Origin: Pedobacter sp. FW305-3-2-15-E-R2A2
GTDB lineage: Bacteria > Bacteroidota > Bacteroidia > Sphingobacteriales > Sphingobacteriaceae
DNA length: 64,000 nt
Assembly: GCF_038446955.1 (NCBI RefSeq)
Contig: NZ_CP151803.1
Span: forward strand, 2,418,001-2,482,000
Direction: 5' to 3'
Shown: in pieces, positions 55,497-64,000 of the stretch
Numbering within the stretch: the stretch's first letter is position 1
How the letters are laid out: each line of letters opens with the position of its first letter
Position numbers and translations under genes: made by a program
Notes under the pieces: model-generated
Seen by the model: only the letters and a program-made list of their open reading frames with translations
The model's database searches: none
What the model was told of the DNA's origin: nothing

Positions 55497-56681
55497 ATGG
55501 ATGAGTTAGACTGGCAATTGGTTAGAAGGGCAGAAGAGGCCGCTGTTGAGGTTTTGCGCTACAACTCGATCGGTCCATATGATGGGCTTCCCCGAACGGC
55601 AGGATGGGGATATCCGGAGCCGTATACCCGGGATCTGTTGATTTCGGTTTTGGGAATTGTGCTGAGCGGAGACAGATCGCTGCTCGCAAGTGTCCGGAAC
55701 GTACTGGAATCACTGGCAAAAAACCAAAGTCCTCATGGCCATATTTCTTCGCTGGTTCATGATAAAGAAGACAGGGGCGCAAGTGATACCACACCTTTAT
55801 TTTTACTGGCGACCGGAATTTTCAGACAATGCTCGGATGAGCCCGGGTTTTTGGAACCTGCAGTTCTGCTGGCATTGACCTGGATGGAATATCAGCGGCC
55901 TACAGATGGAGGTCTGATTGCCCAGCAGCCAACGAGTGACTGGAGGGATGAACAGTGGGTGCCGGGATATGGTTTGTTTGTCAACACTTTGATGTATGCG
56001 GTGTACCGCATTTTTAATGAGCATAAAAAAGCGGAAGAAATCCTGCGGGAAATGAACAGGTTTAGCATCCGCCAGAAAGTACAGCACCATTATGTTCATG
56101 AAGGCCTGGCCTTAAAGCACAAACCCTATTATGCGCTATGGTCTTATAAAGTGTATAGCAGCGAACGTTTTGATCTTTTGGGGAACAGTATGGCGGTTTT
56201 ATTTGGGATGGCTAAATTGTCAAGAGGAAGGAAGATGATGAGGTGGCTGGAAGGGGAATGTGCGGCAATGAGGAGAGCTGGATTGCTTGGTCCTGAACTT
56301 GCTCCGAACTTCTTTCCTTTTATTAAACCTGACGATCCGGATTGGCTTCCCCGTTATGAGCATTTTAACCTTCCGGGAACCTACCATAACGGAGGGATCT
56401 GGCCTTTTGTCTGCGGATTTCATATTGCAGCCCTGGTGGCGGTAGGTGCCTTTCGGTTAGCGGAAGCACAACTGATGGAACTGACCCGGATGATTAAAAG
56501 ATCTGCTGATAAAACGAAAAACCTGGAATTCGGTTTCAATGAATGGTTATTGGCTAAAGATGGGCAACCTGCCGGACAGGATTGGCAAAGCTGGAGCGCA
56601 GCGATGTACCTCTATGCAGCGCGATGTGTGAAAGATAAAAAAACACCTTTTTTCGGGGAAATGAGAAAGTTCAAGGGATAA
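55497..56681 (+). CDS. GH100-like glucosidase (neutral invertase/debranching-type)
   Basis: A 394-residue (alpha/alpha)6-barrel enzyme. Motifs are YPEPYTRDLLISVLG (about 40-54), RGASDTTPLFLLATG with the likely acid Asp, PTSDWRDEQWVPGYGLFVNT near 142-161, and YHNGGIWPFVCGFH near the end. These match the alkaline/neutral invertase and amylo-alpha-1,6-glucosidase-like group. It starts 1 nt after the glycosyltransferase stop and is the last gene of the operon. Substrate is not certain. Confidence 0.8.
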   Translation: MDELDWQLVRRAEEAAVEVLRYNSIGPYDGLPRTAGWGYPEPYTRDLLISVLGIVLSGDRSLLASVRNVLESLAKNQSPHGHISSLVHDKEDRGASDTTPLFLLATGIFRQCSDEPGFLEPAVLLALTWMEYQRPTDGGLIAQQPTSDWRDEQWVPGYGLFVNTLMYAVYRIFNEHKKAEEILREMNRFSIRQKVQHHYVHEGLALKHKPYYALWSYKVYSSERFDLLGNSMAVLFGMAKLSRGRKMMRWLEGECAAMRRAGLLGPELAPNFFPFIKPDDPDWLPRYEHFNLPGTYHNGGIWPFVCGFHIAALVAVGAFRLAEAQLMELTRMIKRSADKTKNLEFGFNEWLLAKDGQPAGQDWQSWSAAMYLYAARCVKDKKTPFFGEMRKFKG

Positions 56682-56779
56682 CCAATAAATACCTGATTTG
56701 TGATAGGGCTTTGTGAATTTGTTAAAATTCATTAGCTTAGTATAAGAAGTTCAGTGTTTTACGTCTAAATCCAGATCGT

Positions 56780-56965
56780 ATGTCTGAAATTAAAGAAAGG
56801 TTAAAAAATGAAAATGCGGAGATCAACAAAAGTTTGTTTGAGCAGGCCGCAGAACTCAAAAAGAAATCTGCTGAAATCAATGAAAAGCTGAAGGCAACCA
56901 TAAAAGAGTGTGACAAGATTTTGCATCCGGAAAGATCAGAGAACCAAAGTAGCCCTAAAAAATAA
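56780..56965 (+). CDS. small coiled-coil protein (61 aa)
   Basis: A 61-codon frame from ATG 56780 gives a charged, all-helical protein (IKERLKNENAEINKSLFEQA; KLKATIKECDKILHP), a likely coiled coil with no signal. It stands alone, 98 bp after the operon and 30 bp before the convergent propeller gene's stop. I recognise no family. Confidence 0.5.
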   Translation: MSEIKERLKNENAEINKSLFEQAAELKKKSAEINEKLKATIKECDKILHPERSENQSSPKK

Positions 56966-56995
56966 TAAGCAGGACCGGAAATCAAAAAATCAATT

Positions 56996-58144
56996 TTAAC
57001 GGACTTTTTTAAAAGTAAATATTTTCAGGTTCCCGCCCATATAATTCCCCACCCAGGCTTCCAGTTGTTTGTCATTTTCATGAATCGCCAGTCCGACGGG
57101 TTTACCTGTACACCTGAGGGTATAGATCTTTTGGAAATGATCAGGATTGATCTTAAACACCTCGAGGGTGTTCCCTTTATAGCAGGTGACAAAAAGAAAC
57201 TGCTGATTTTCGGAAAGTGCAATTGTTCTGGGTTGTAACCCGGTTTTTGCCTTAAACAGGACTTTTCCTGTTTTTGCATTTATACAGGCGATTTGAGACC
57301 CCGCATTGAAAGAGACAAATAAGCGGTCGGAAGTAGCCGTTAAAATATGCCTCGGGTTTAAAGGCACGACAAATGTTCTTTCCACTTTCCAGCTGCGGTT
57401 ATGAATGACCATGATTTTATTGCTCCCCATGATCGCAACGTAGGATCTGTCACTTTTACTGTCGGTTGCAATCCCTCTGGGGGTGGCGGGCATTTTTAAA
57501 CTGGCTATCTTTCTTCCATAGGGAGCAAGCGTATCATTCAATTTTAATATTGCAATGGTTTTAGCACTCCAGTTACTCACCAGCAGGTGACTTCGGTCTG
57601 CAGTTGCTGCAATCACTTTTGGCGTTTTTCCGGTTTTAATCAGCGGAAGTCCGATGGTGTCCCTGCGTTGTTTTTCCAGGTCAATTACCACGGCTTTTGT
57701 GTAAGCGATCTTCAGGTTGTCTTTGTTTAAAGCCAGTGTATCGGGAAAGATGGGAATGATGCCTCCGGCATTGTGTAAAGAAACCCATAAAGTCTTATTG
57801 AGGAAGCAGGCTTCAACGGGTTTTTCGGCAAAAGAAGCAATGGAATGACCTGTCGCGTAATCCAGTCCACTGGTCTTGGTTCGTTGAAACAAAATCTCCC
57901 TGCTGATCTTTTTTTCTGATTGACTAAATTCATAAATGCTGCCACCTTCCAGGTTAAGTGCGTATAATTTTGTTCCTTCGGGATTGAACAATACTGATTT
58001 CACGCCTGATGAAGAAGGTAGGGTTCTTGTTTCTTCAAAAACTAATTCTGAATACGTTTTTTCTACCCTGATGGTGTCTGATGACGGTTGGAAACCAAGT
58101 CCGGTCATCCATAAAATTCCGCTGAGATACAAAAGGTTTTTCAA
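56996..58144 (-). CDS. secreted YncE-like beta-propeller protein
   Basis: A 382-residue protein with a signal peptide (LLYLSGILWMTGLGF) and repeated propeller blades (GTKLYALNLEGGSIYEFSQ; SHLLVSNWSAKTIAILKLND; RSYVAIMGSNKIMVIHNRS; QFLFVTCYKGNTLEVFKIN). It belongs with YncE-type proteins that are surface or periplasmic. The ligand is unknown. It is monocistronic on the minus strand. Confidence 0.82.
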   Translation of the reverse strand: MKNLLYLSGILWMTGLGFQPSSDTIRVEKTYSELVFEETRTLPSSSGVKSVLFNPEGTKLYALNLEGGSIYEFSQSEKKISREILFQRTKTSGLDYATGHSIASFAEKPVEACFLNKTLWVSLHNAGGIIPIFPDTLALNKDNLKIAYTKAVVIDLEKQRRDTIGLPLIKTGKTPKVIAATADRSHLLVSNWSAKTIAILKLNDTLAPYGRKIASLKMPATPRGIATDSKSDRSYVAIMGSNKIMVIHNRSWKVERTFVVPLNPRHILTATSDRLFVSFNAGSQIACINAKTGKVLFKAKTGLQPRTIALSENQQFLFVTCYKGNTLEVFKINPDHFQKIYTLRCTGKPVGLAIHENDKQLEAWVGNYMGGNLKIFTFKKVR

Positions 58145-58375
58145 AGCATCTTATTCTTTTTCATGACATTATGATCCAGCTGATCTCGCCCTGTGTAAGC
58201 TGTTTGGTTATTACCGCCTTCAGAAGCGGAATTTTGCAACCTGTTGCAGTGCCGGAAGAAGCCGGTGTTATAAAACACTTGTCTGAAGAATTGGTTTAGC
58301 AAAATTCCATTTGTCAGAAACTCTTTATTTGCGCGGCTTGTTTATATAAAGACCAATAGGGATGGAGGAGATATT

Positions 58376-59455
58376 ATGGAAACATTTTCTGTGAAATTTA
58401 AGGCAGGAAGTCTGGACCTGGCTGCAATTGTTACCGCTTTTGATCACCACCAGCAGTTTAAAGTAGAAATGATTACCAGAGAACCTGAGCCCATCAGGCT
58501 GAAACGTTCCGTTAAGGGACAGTGGACGGTCGTCCAGCGGGGTTCACGCAACCTTTCTGACCTTGATTTTGAATCGCTGGAGCAGGCAATAGATGCCCGG
58601 ATGGATGAGGTGTATGGCGTGAAAACGATGTTGATACTCACTGATTTTTCTGAAACTTCTTTGAATGCGGCAGACTATGCGGCGAGATTGACCCATCAGC
58701 TGCAAACCACCAAAATGATTTTATACCATTCCTATGCGTCCTTAATGACGCCTCCCAATTTATCCGGAATGGTTAGTTCCGGATTTATTGATTCTCCAGA
58801 GGGAGGGCCGGAAAAAATGGTGGAGCTAAAGAATGCATTGTTGAATGTAGTTGCCGGGCGGACGGAGATAGAGATGAGGAGCGATGGAAGGTCATTGGTC
58901 ACTGCTGTAAATACACTTGTTCAGCAACAGGATATTGGCCTGGTCATTACAGGCACCACGGGGGAAAACCGGCTTGAAAAAGTCCTGATCGGAAGTAATG
59001 CCATTCGTTTAGTGGAAGAAAGCATCGCTCCGGTTTTAATTGTACCTCCGGCGACTAATTTTAAAACCATAAAAAAGGTGGTTTTTGCCTGCGACCTTCA
59101 GCAAGTTTCCAAAACTACCCCGCTGCTGGCCATCAAAACTTTTGTCCATACAATAAAGGCGAAGTTATTGGTGTTAAATGTAGCTCCTAACGGAGGGGAT
59201 CTCGATCCCGGGTTGATGGAAGAGTTGGTTGACCTGCCCGGATTGTGGGATCAGCAAAAACCGGAATACCATGCTACCAGGCAGGAGGACATCGCCAGCG
59301 GAATTATGGAGTTTGCAACGCAGCAGGAGGTCGACCTGGTCATTACTGTTCCAAAGGTTTATGGCTTCTTCGAAAGCATTTTTCACCGGAGCCTGACTAA
59401 GAAACTGGCATATCACAGTCGGCTTCCATTGTTGTTGTTCCGGGAAGACATTTAA
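58376..59455 (+). CDS. UspA protein with N-terminal extra domain
   Basis: A 359-residue protein. Residues 1-80 are a separate small domain of a kind I do not recognise (FSVKFKAGSLDLAAIVTAFD; IRLKRSVKGQWTVVQRGS). Residues 83-359 are tandem UspA domains with the ATP-binding GTTGENRLEKVLIGSNA and the same C-terminal pattern (GFFESIFHRSLTKKLAYHSR) as the protein at 51828. It is a lone gene 231 bp upstream-divergent from the propeller gene. It may sense a ligand through the added domain. Confidence 0.85.
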   Translation: METFSVKFKAGSLDLAAIVTAFDHHQQFKVEMITREPEPIRLKRSVKGQWTVVQRGSRNLSDLDFESLEQAIDARMDEVYGVKTMLILTDFSETSLNAADYAARLTHQLQTTKMILYHSYASLMTPPNLSGMVSSGFIDSPEGGPEKMVELKNALLNVVAGRTEIEMRSDGRSLVTAVNTLVQQQDIGLVITGTTGENRLEKVLIGSNAIRLVEESIAPVLIVPPATNFKTIKKVVFACDLQQVSKTTPLLAIKTFVHTIKAKLLVLNVAPNGGDLDPGLMEELVDLPGLWDQQKPEYHATRQEDIASGIMEFATQQEVDLVITVPKVYGFFESIFHRSLTKKLAYHSRLPLLLFREDI

Positions 59456-59563
59456 GAAAGCTTATAAATGTAAACCTCGTTTCCAGCTAATTGAACGGGT
59501 TTTTATGTTACTGGTACAGTCTTTGTAATAGGTGTGTTACATTTTACATTTAAAAACTACACT

Positions 59564-59938
59564 ATGAAAAAGACAATTCAAATTTTCAGTATGCTGATGA
59601 TCGCGATGACGATCATGGTATCCTGTAAGAAAGACACAGATCCGGCGACGAAAGACTTTTTTGTAGGTACCTACAAAGGTGATGTCTCTTATAAGAAAGG
59701 CGAGACAAACATTGTCAGTTCAGATGGAAAAATTACGGTGAGTAAAGTAGGAGAGACTTACAACTTCTATTTTGGAAGTAACATTCCGGACATCACAGGG
59801 GTGAAATTCGAAAAAAAGGGCGATAACTCTTATACGAGTATTGGCTCTGGTCTTACCGGAATCACGATTGATGCCAGCACGTTAAAAATGTTGGTCATTA
59901 GAGACGGTGCCACCTGGACCGCTGATTGCAAAAGGTAA
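59564..59938 (+). CDS. small lipoprotein
   Basis: A 124-residue lipoprotein (lipobox MVSCKKDTD, Cys near 21) with a beta-rich mature domain (FFVGTYKGDVSYKKG; GKITVSKVGETYNFYFGS; GVKFEKKGDNSYTSI). ATG 59564 is the sensible start of the signal peptide; the frame runs farther back. I recognise no named family; it resembles small Bacteroidota lipocalin-like lipoproteins. A strong terminator follows 23 bp after its stop. Confidence 0.75.
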   Translation: MKKTIQIFSMLMIAMTIMVSCKKDTDPATKDFFVGTYKGDVSYKKGETNIVSSDGKITVSKVGETYNFYFGSNIPDITGVKFEKKGDNSYTSIGSGLTGITIDASTLKMLVIRDGATWTADCKR

Positions 59939-59961
59939 TTCTGTTTAATTATCATAATAAT

Positions 59962-59993
59962 AAAAGGGCTTGTCGATCGACAAGCCCTTTTTT
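59962..59993. terminator. perfect palindromic terminator
   Basis: AAAAGGGCTTGTCGA (59962-59976) is perfectly inverted at 59977-59991 with T runs. It separates the plus-strand lipoprotein and the minus-strand response regulator. Confidence 0.9.
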
Positions 59994-60013
59994 ATATATT
60001 CTTTATGCGGGTA

Positions 60014-60385
60014 TTAATGTGGCCCGGAAATGTGCAGGTGATAATTGATTCGTTTCAGGAGTTTCTCCAGGTCGAATGGTTTGGGAATAAATTCTTCTGC
60101 CGGACAGCCGATGTTATATTTATCGGTAATATGAGCGGACATCATAATGACCGGAAGCAAGGAGGTTTGGGGATCAGATTTAACCTGGTTGCAAACTGCG
60201 ATCCCATCTCCGTCAGGTAGCATGACATCTAAAAGAAATAAATCCGGAACGGATGATTTTATTGCTTTCTTGAATTCCTTTACCGTTCCAAATACAGATA
60301 CATTAAATCCTTCTTCTCTTAAATAATAATCAAGTATAAAGCTAATGTCAACATCGTCTTCAACAATATAAATTTTGTTTTTCAT
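60014..60385 (-). CDS. single-domain response regulator
   Basis: A 123-residue receiver: IYIVEDDVDISF, phospho-Asp in LFLLDVMLPDGDG, Ser in MMSAHI, Lys in IPKPFDLEKLL. No output domain. ATG 60385 starts right at the fold; the longer frame to 60484 has no support. No kinase gene is nearby. It is a second orphan receiver in the window, not closely similar to the one at 11910. Confidence 0.88.
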   Translation of the reverse strand: MKNKIYIVEDDVDISFILDYYLREEGFNVSVFGTVKEFKKAIKSSVPDLFLLDVMLPDGDGIAVCNQVKSDPQTSLLPVIMMSAHITDKYNIGCPAEEFIPKPFDLEKLLKRINYHLHISGPH

Positions 60386-60505
60386 AATCTTCCAATTCCC
60401 TTTAATTACAGGGTTATAACGGTAAAATAATAGAGATTGTTTTGTTGAACCGGAATTCACGCAGAAAAAATCATCATTTGTCATAGGGCAATAGCAACCG
60501 AAGAC

Positions 60506-61033
60506 TTATCCGAATGGCAGGTGGATACTATACACCAGCTTTATGCTGCTATCACCTTCTTTATAGATTGCTTCGGCCGATTTTTCTGTGGCAGAATAGC
60601 GTTTGTGTAATTCCACTTTGAACCATTCAGCCGCTTTTTTGCCGACTGTAATCCTGATGATTTCATCAATAGGCAGGATTTCCTGTTTAGCAGATAGCTT
60701 TTCAATGCCACCAATAACAGACCAATTGATGGTATGGAGTACATCTCCTTTAGCAAATAGCTGAACCATGTATTTATGCTTCCAGTTGGCCCAATAATAA
60801 TCCATTTGCCTGACTTGTTTACCGCGCTTATAGGTCAGCTTCGGGTTAAAGGTATGGCTCTCTTTGAGGAAGTCTTTCAAGCCTGTTTTTAGTCCGGCAG
60901 AAGGAACCGGCTTTTGTATATGCTCCATTACATGCGGAGTAACATCAGCAGGCCATTCTTTTGGGTTGAAAGATTGAACGTTTAGTGCTAAAGTGGCATA
61001 AATTACGCTGATCAGTTTCAGGTTAAGAACCAT
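60506..61033 (-). CDS. secreted hypothetical protein (175 aa)
   Basis: A 175-residue protein with a signal-like N-terminus (LKLISVIYATLALNVQSF) and a beta-rich soluble domain (MDYYWANWKHKYMVQLFAKG; VLHTINWSVIGGIEKLSAK; EIIRITVGKKAAEWFKVELHK). I recognise no family. It is a single gene, 120 bp upstream-divergent from the response regulator's terminator region and with its start 80 bp from the DUF1801 gene. Confidence 0.6.
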   Translation of the reverse strand: MVLNLKLISVIYATLALNVQSFNPKEWPADVTPHVMEHIQKPVPSAGLKTGLKDFLKESHTFNPKLTYKRGKQVRQMDYYWANWKHKYMVQLFAKGDVLHTINWSVIGGIEKLSAKQEILPIDEIIRITVGKKAAEWFKVELHKRYSATEKSAEAIYKEGDSSIKLVYSIHLPFG

Positions 61034-61113
61034 GTCTTTTTTTTAATGATAAAATAGAACGTTTTACTAAATTTAAATAAAAAAACGGATACTTTTTATT
61101 TTAGCTTTAAGTG

Positions 61114-61506
61114 ATGGAAAATACAAAAAGCAATAAGCATACGGCAAGTATCACGGAGTATATTGCCGGTTTTTCGACAGAGGTTCAGGAAATGTTGGAA
61201 CAGATCAGGAATACCATCAAAGAAGTGGTTCCGGATGCGGAAGAAACGATCAGTTATGCAATTCCGGCATTCCGTCTTAACAAAAGGAGCCTGGTGTATT
61301 TTGCGGCTTTTAAAAAACACATTGGATTGTATCCTGCCCCAACTACGGTGGAAGAATTTAAAGCCGACTTTGAGCCGTATAAAACAAGCAAAGGAACGGT
61401 TCAGTTCCCTTTGAACCGCCCGATCCCTTTGGAATTGATCCGAAAGATGGTAAGGTATCTTGTGCAGATGAACCTCGAAAAAGCAGGGAATAAATCAACA
61501 TCCTGA
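61114..61506 (+). CDS. DUF1801 (YdhG-like) protein
   Basis: A 130-residue protein matching DUF1801: EYIAGFSTEVQEMLEQIRNT at the start, EETISYAIPAFRLNKRSLVYFAAFKKHIGLYPAP (described by ends: ISYAIPAF and HIGLYPAP), SKGTVQFPLNRPIP and LIRKMVRYLVQMN. Relatives include the iron-chaperone-like YdhG. ATG 61114 is chosen over GTG 61111. It is a single gene. Confidence 0.85.
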   Translation: MENTKSNKHTASITEYIAGFSTEVQEMLEQIRNTIKEVVPDAEETISYAIPAFRLNKRSLVYFAAFKKHIGLYPAPTTVEEFKADFEPYKTSKGTVQFPLNRPIPLELIRKMVRYLVQMNLEKAGNKSTS

Positions 61507-61577
61507 TCGGAAAATAAGCTCCTAGAGAAAGAGTTAACGCAGTTGCTGAAATAAAGCGGACACGCGTTTTCTCTAAC

Positions 61578-62087
61578 TCAGTCCGGTTCCGGAGCGATAT
61601 TTTCCATTTCCACGGAAAACAGAACGCTTGTAATTTTCCACTGTCCATTTGCTCTGATTAAAGCCCAGCTTTCCTTGCCCCAGTTTTGTTTCTTTTTATT
61701 GCTCCAATAGCTATAATCAAAGGTGATGGCAGCAATGCGCTCATCACCCTCGATTTTTACATTATAAAACTTTTCCTCTTCTTCTCCCGGTTCTGAAACA
61801 ATTCCTCTGATAAAACCTGCAGGACTGTCTTTGAAGAAATTGTTCTTCAGGTTTTTATTTTTACTCAGGAAATGTTGATGGCTTTTCTCTTTATCTACAC
61901 CTATCCAAACCACAGGAGCTTCATGAAATAACCGGTAAAATTTAACACTGTCTTTTTCTATAATGCTGCTTCTGAAATCTTCTACTATCTTTTCCAGCTC
62001 TTTTCGGCTTTGAGGATCAATTTGTTGCGCCGAAATTGTTGTGCTCCAACCAATGGCAATAAGGGAAATACAAAGAAATGTTTTCAT
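61578..62087 (-). CDS. secreted NTF2-like (SnoaL/DUF4440-type) protein
   Basis: A 169-residue protein with a signal peptide (FLCISLIAIGWSTTISAQQ) and an NTF2-like cone fold (LEKIVEDFRSSIIEKDSVKF; VVWIGVDKEK; ALIRANGQWKITSVLFSVE). ATG 62087 is chosen from the signal peptide; the frame runs back to 62216 without support. Such proteins can be enzymes or binding proteins. Confidence 0.75.
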   Translation of the reverse strand: MKTFLCISLIAIGWSTTISAQQIDPQSRKELEKIVEDFRSSIIEKDSVKFYRLFHEAPVVWIGVDKEKSHQHFLSKNKNLKNNFFKDSPAGFIRGIVSEPGEEEEKFYNVKIEGDERIAAITFDYSYWSNKKKQNWGKESWALIRANGQWKITSVLFSVEMENIAPEPD

Positions 62088-62603
62088 GGGCTGTTTTTTT
62101 GATATCCATAAAGATAACTGAGCCGAAACATCAAAAATGAAAACAACGACGGAAAGGGCAGGTGAGTCGATATACAGCAGTTTATCGCAGACCAGCGTTA
62201 GTAAGGACCTCCGCACTTCAGGATTTGTTCTCCCCGATTTTATTTATCGCGCTGATCATGTTGCTCAGCACGGGCTGAGAATACCTCAGCACAGGGCAAA
62301 GAAAAAAGTCGGCTTCAGAAGAAAGAACCTCTTGTTAAACCGAATTAATGCGATGAACATGGTCAATCACACTTGTACAGAACTTGTTTTATCCTTTAAA
62401 TTTTGAAGCCATCTTTGCCGGTGCCTGCAAGGTCTTTATCCATACGGGCTTAAAAGTCTGGAAGGTTTTAATAAATGGAAGCAGTGAAGGAATATCTTAA
62501 AATCAATGCCAGTAATGGAATCAAAGCCTGTTAAGGAGCTATACAGAACATTTTAAGGCTTTGACTTGTTGATATACCAGTCAAAATCCTAAAAATATAT
62601 CTT
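62088..62603. other. intergenic region without a clear gene
   Basis: About 515 bp between divergent genes. A plus-strand frame at 62137-62406 is not protein-like in composition and is rejected. No RNA, repeat or operator stands out. Confidence 0.4.
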
Positions 62604-63140
62604 ATGAACAGCATTAACGAGAATCAGCCGGAAGAGAATCAGGAAAACCTGACTGGAAAATACGCTATAGAAAAAGTTAAAGAATTGATCAGTCAATCAG
62701 ACGTTTGCTTTTTCTGCACAGCGCCTGCTACCGGCCCGTCAGAAGGAGTAAGGCCGATGAGCGTTCAGCAGGTGGATGAAGCAGGAAATCTATGGATCGT
62801 GAGTGCCAGCGATAGCCATACCAACCAGGAAATTGCGCTTGATCCCCAGGTGAAGCTTTATTTTCAAGGGTCTAAACATTCGGATTTTCTATACCTCAGC
62901 GGAACAGCAACACTTTCCGGCGACAAGTCAAAAATTAAAGAACTGTGGAGTCCGGTAATGAAAACCTGGTTCACTGAAGGTGAAGATGATCCGAGGATTT
63001 CTTTGATCAAAGTTCAGCCCGCCGAGGGATACTATTGGGACAATAAACACGGCAATCTTCTTGCCGGTGTAAAGATGCTCTTGGGTATGGTAACGGGCCA
63101 AACATTGGATGATTCCATAGAAGGTAAGTTGAAATTGTAG
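62604..63140 (+). CDS. pyridoxamine-phosphate-oxidase-like (general stress) protein
   Basis: A 178-residue split-barrel protein: VCFFCTAPATGPSEGVRPMS (residues 35-53), NLWIVSASDSHTNQEIALDP, and EGYYWDNKHGNLLAGVKM near the end. It resembles general stress protein 26-type FMN-binding proteins. It should bind FMN or F420; the reaction is unknown. It is a single gene. Confidence 0.85.
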   Translation: MNSINENQPEENQENLTGKYAIEKVKELISQSDVCFFCTAPATGPSEGVRPMSVQQVDEAGNLWIVSASDSHTNQEIALDPQVKLYFQGSKHSDFLYLSGTATLSGDKSKIKELWSPVMKTWFTEGEDDPRISLIKVQPAEGYYWDNKHGNLLAGVKMLLGMVTGQTLDDSIEGKLKL

Positions 63141-63176
63141 CATAACCCTCCCGGAATGGGAGGAAGACAGCCTCGG

Positions 63177-64000
63177 TTAGAGTTTAGGAACAGTAATCGA
63201 AGACGTCCAGTTCCATTCCGGAGGTTCAATACCCAATAAATGTTTCACAAAGAAATCCCTGCGTTTATGTTCTCCATAATCTCCGCCAAGAGCGTGCCCC
63301 ATTCCGGGAACCATTAGAAAATCAAAATTTTTATTTGCTTTAATGAGTTTATTGATCACCTGCATGGTGGAAGAGGGGTCGACATTGTCGTCCATTTCGC
63401 CGAGGATCAACAGTAGCTTTCCCTGAAGCAGTGCTGCGTGTTCTACATTCGAGGATGCTGCATATTGGGGGCCAATCGGATAACCCATCCATTGCTCATT
63501 CCACCACATTTTGTCTATCCTGTTGTCGTGGCAGCCGGAAGAGGAAACCGCTACCTTATAAAAATCAGGATGATACAGGAGGGCAGCTAAAGAACTTTGT
63601 CCTCCGGCCGAACTGCCATAAATTCCTACTTTATCCAGGTTCATATAAGGATACTTTTTGCCGGCAGCTTTAATAAATGCAATGCGGTCCGGCAGACCGG
63701 CATCTTTTAGATTTTTCCAGCAGACATCATGGAAAGCTTTAGAGCGGTTTGAGGTGCCCATCCCATCGCATTGCACGACGATAAAGCCCAGCTCCGCCAG
63801 TTCATGTAAACCAAGGGGACTGTCAGCAATGAAATTTTTCGGGACAAAAGAATCATGAGGTCCGGCATAAATGTATTCTATGACCGGATATTTTTTCGTC
63901 GGATCGAAGTTGCGGGGGCGGATGATCTTTCCCCAGATGTCGGTCTCGCCGTCGCGGCCTTTGGCACTGAAAACTTCGGGTAGTTTCCAGCCCGTATTCA
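63177..64000 (-). CDS. S9 prolyl oligopeptidase family protein, 5' end outside the window
   Basis: The minus-strand frame covers the C-terminal 270 or so residues of an S9 peptidase: [15 protein letters not shown], then nucleophile Ser in [13 protein letters not shown], acid Asp in [10 protein letters not shown] and His in [10 protein letters not shown]. The C-terminal hydrolase domain is complete; the N-terminal propeller lies beyond 64000. The family cleaves peptides after proline or dipeptides from the N-terminus. The stop is 37 bp from the preceding gene's stop, so the two converge. Confidence 0.9.
   Translation of the reverse strand, partial: NTGWKLPEVFSAKGRDGETDIWGKIIRPRNFDPTKKYPVIEYIYAGPHDSFVPKNFIADSPLGLHELAELGFIVVQCDGMGTSNRSKAFHDVCWKNLKDAGLPDRIAFIKAAGKKYPYMNLDKVGIYGSSAGGQSSLAALLYHPDFYKVAVSSSGCHDNRIDKMWWNEQWMGYPIGPQYAASSNVEHAALLQGKLLLILGEMDDNVDPSSTMQVINKLIKANKNFDFLMVPGMGHALGGDYGEHKRRDFFVKHLLGIEPPEWNWTSSITVPKL

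Noticed and set aside
62137..62406. 89-codon plus-strand frame
   Set aside because: No domain, odd composition, and it overlaps the 5' region of the NTF2-like gene.
1..64000. CRISPR arrays, rRNA and tRNA genes
   Set aside because: Searched by eye on both strands; no regularly spaced repeats or RNA gene signatures were found.

Overview
The window looks like chromosomal DNA from a Bacteroidota bacterium, most probably a Sphingobacteriaceae (Pedobacter-like) species. The reasons are the gene families (DUF4112, DUF6266, DUF4142, DUF6443-type RHS proteins, SufU/ankyrin immunity, M57-type HEIGH peptidase, a Nudix-winged-helix regulator next to NAD salvage genes), many SCKK-type lipoprotein signals, weak Shine-Dalgarno sites and hairpin terminators with short T tracts. 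No rRNA, tRNA or CRISPR array was found. Two genes run off the window ends.

Layout. 1-3021 (minus): most of a secreted subtilisin-family protease with fibronectin- and LamG-like C-terminal domains. 3.5-7.8 kb: an alpha/beta hydrolase, a DUF4112 membrane protein, a membrane protein gene split by an in-frame TGA, and a flotillin operon whose first start codon lies in a perfect 15-bp inverted repeat. 8.5-11.7 kb: an NAD-salvage unit (Nudix-winged-helix regulator, short PRPP synthetase, NAMPT-type phosphoribosyltransferase) with two matching operator-like palindromes. 11.9-14.1 kb: single-domain response regulator, Nudix hydrolase, metallophosphoesterase and a double-glycine leader peptide. 14.2-19.8 kb: a Crp/Fnr regulator with a TolC/HlyD/ABC-2 export operon, then a holin-like membrane protein and a YihY/BrkB protein. 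19.8-24.3 kb: an McrA-like HNH endonuclease, a Vps62-like lipoprotein with three repeats, a truncated carboxypeptidase-regulatory fragment and a DUF6266 protein.

24.8-39.2 kb is the accessory core. It holds a frameshifted partner protein, a full-length secreted RHS protein with a lysozyme-like toxin tip and a lipoprotein immunity gene, then displaced ('orphan') RHS tips, each with its own toxin and immunity gene. The tips carry an HExxH protease-like domain (next gene 141 aa) and a toxin-8-like domain (next gene DUF2750). Both orphan tips begin at the same codon of the RHS core (the YDYGARF motif). The array is broken by a decayed mobile element carrying paired tyrosine recombinases, a primase-like remnant fused to an immunity-gene remnant, two nonsense codons and a structured noncoding end. 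I read this as a toxin-tip cassette array for contact-dependent competition.

40.4-49.3 kb is a second, separate weapon: a type VI secretion cargo operon (VgrG, TPR-type adaptor, small lipoprotein, PAAR-like RHS effector with an AHH-type nuclease tip, ankyrin-SUFU immunity). No T6SS structural genes are in the window.

49.5-64 kb is mostly ordinary chromosome: an M57-like protease, Hsp20, a tightly packed seven-gene stress/carbohydrate operon (fatty-acid hydroxylase, UspA, DUF4142, membrane protein, PIG-L deacetylase, glycosyltransferase, GH100-like glucosidase), a beta-propeller protein, a second UspA protein with an extra N-terminal domain, a lipoprotein, a single-domain response regulator, DUF1801, an NTF2-like protein, a PNPOx-like protein, and the 3' end of an S9 prolyl oligopeptidase gene.
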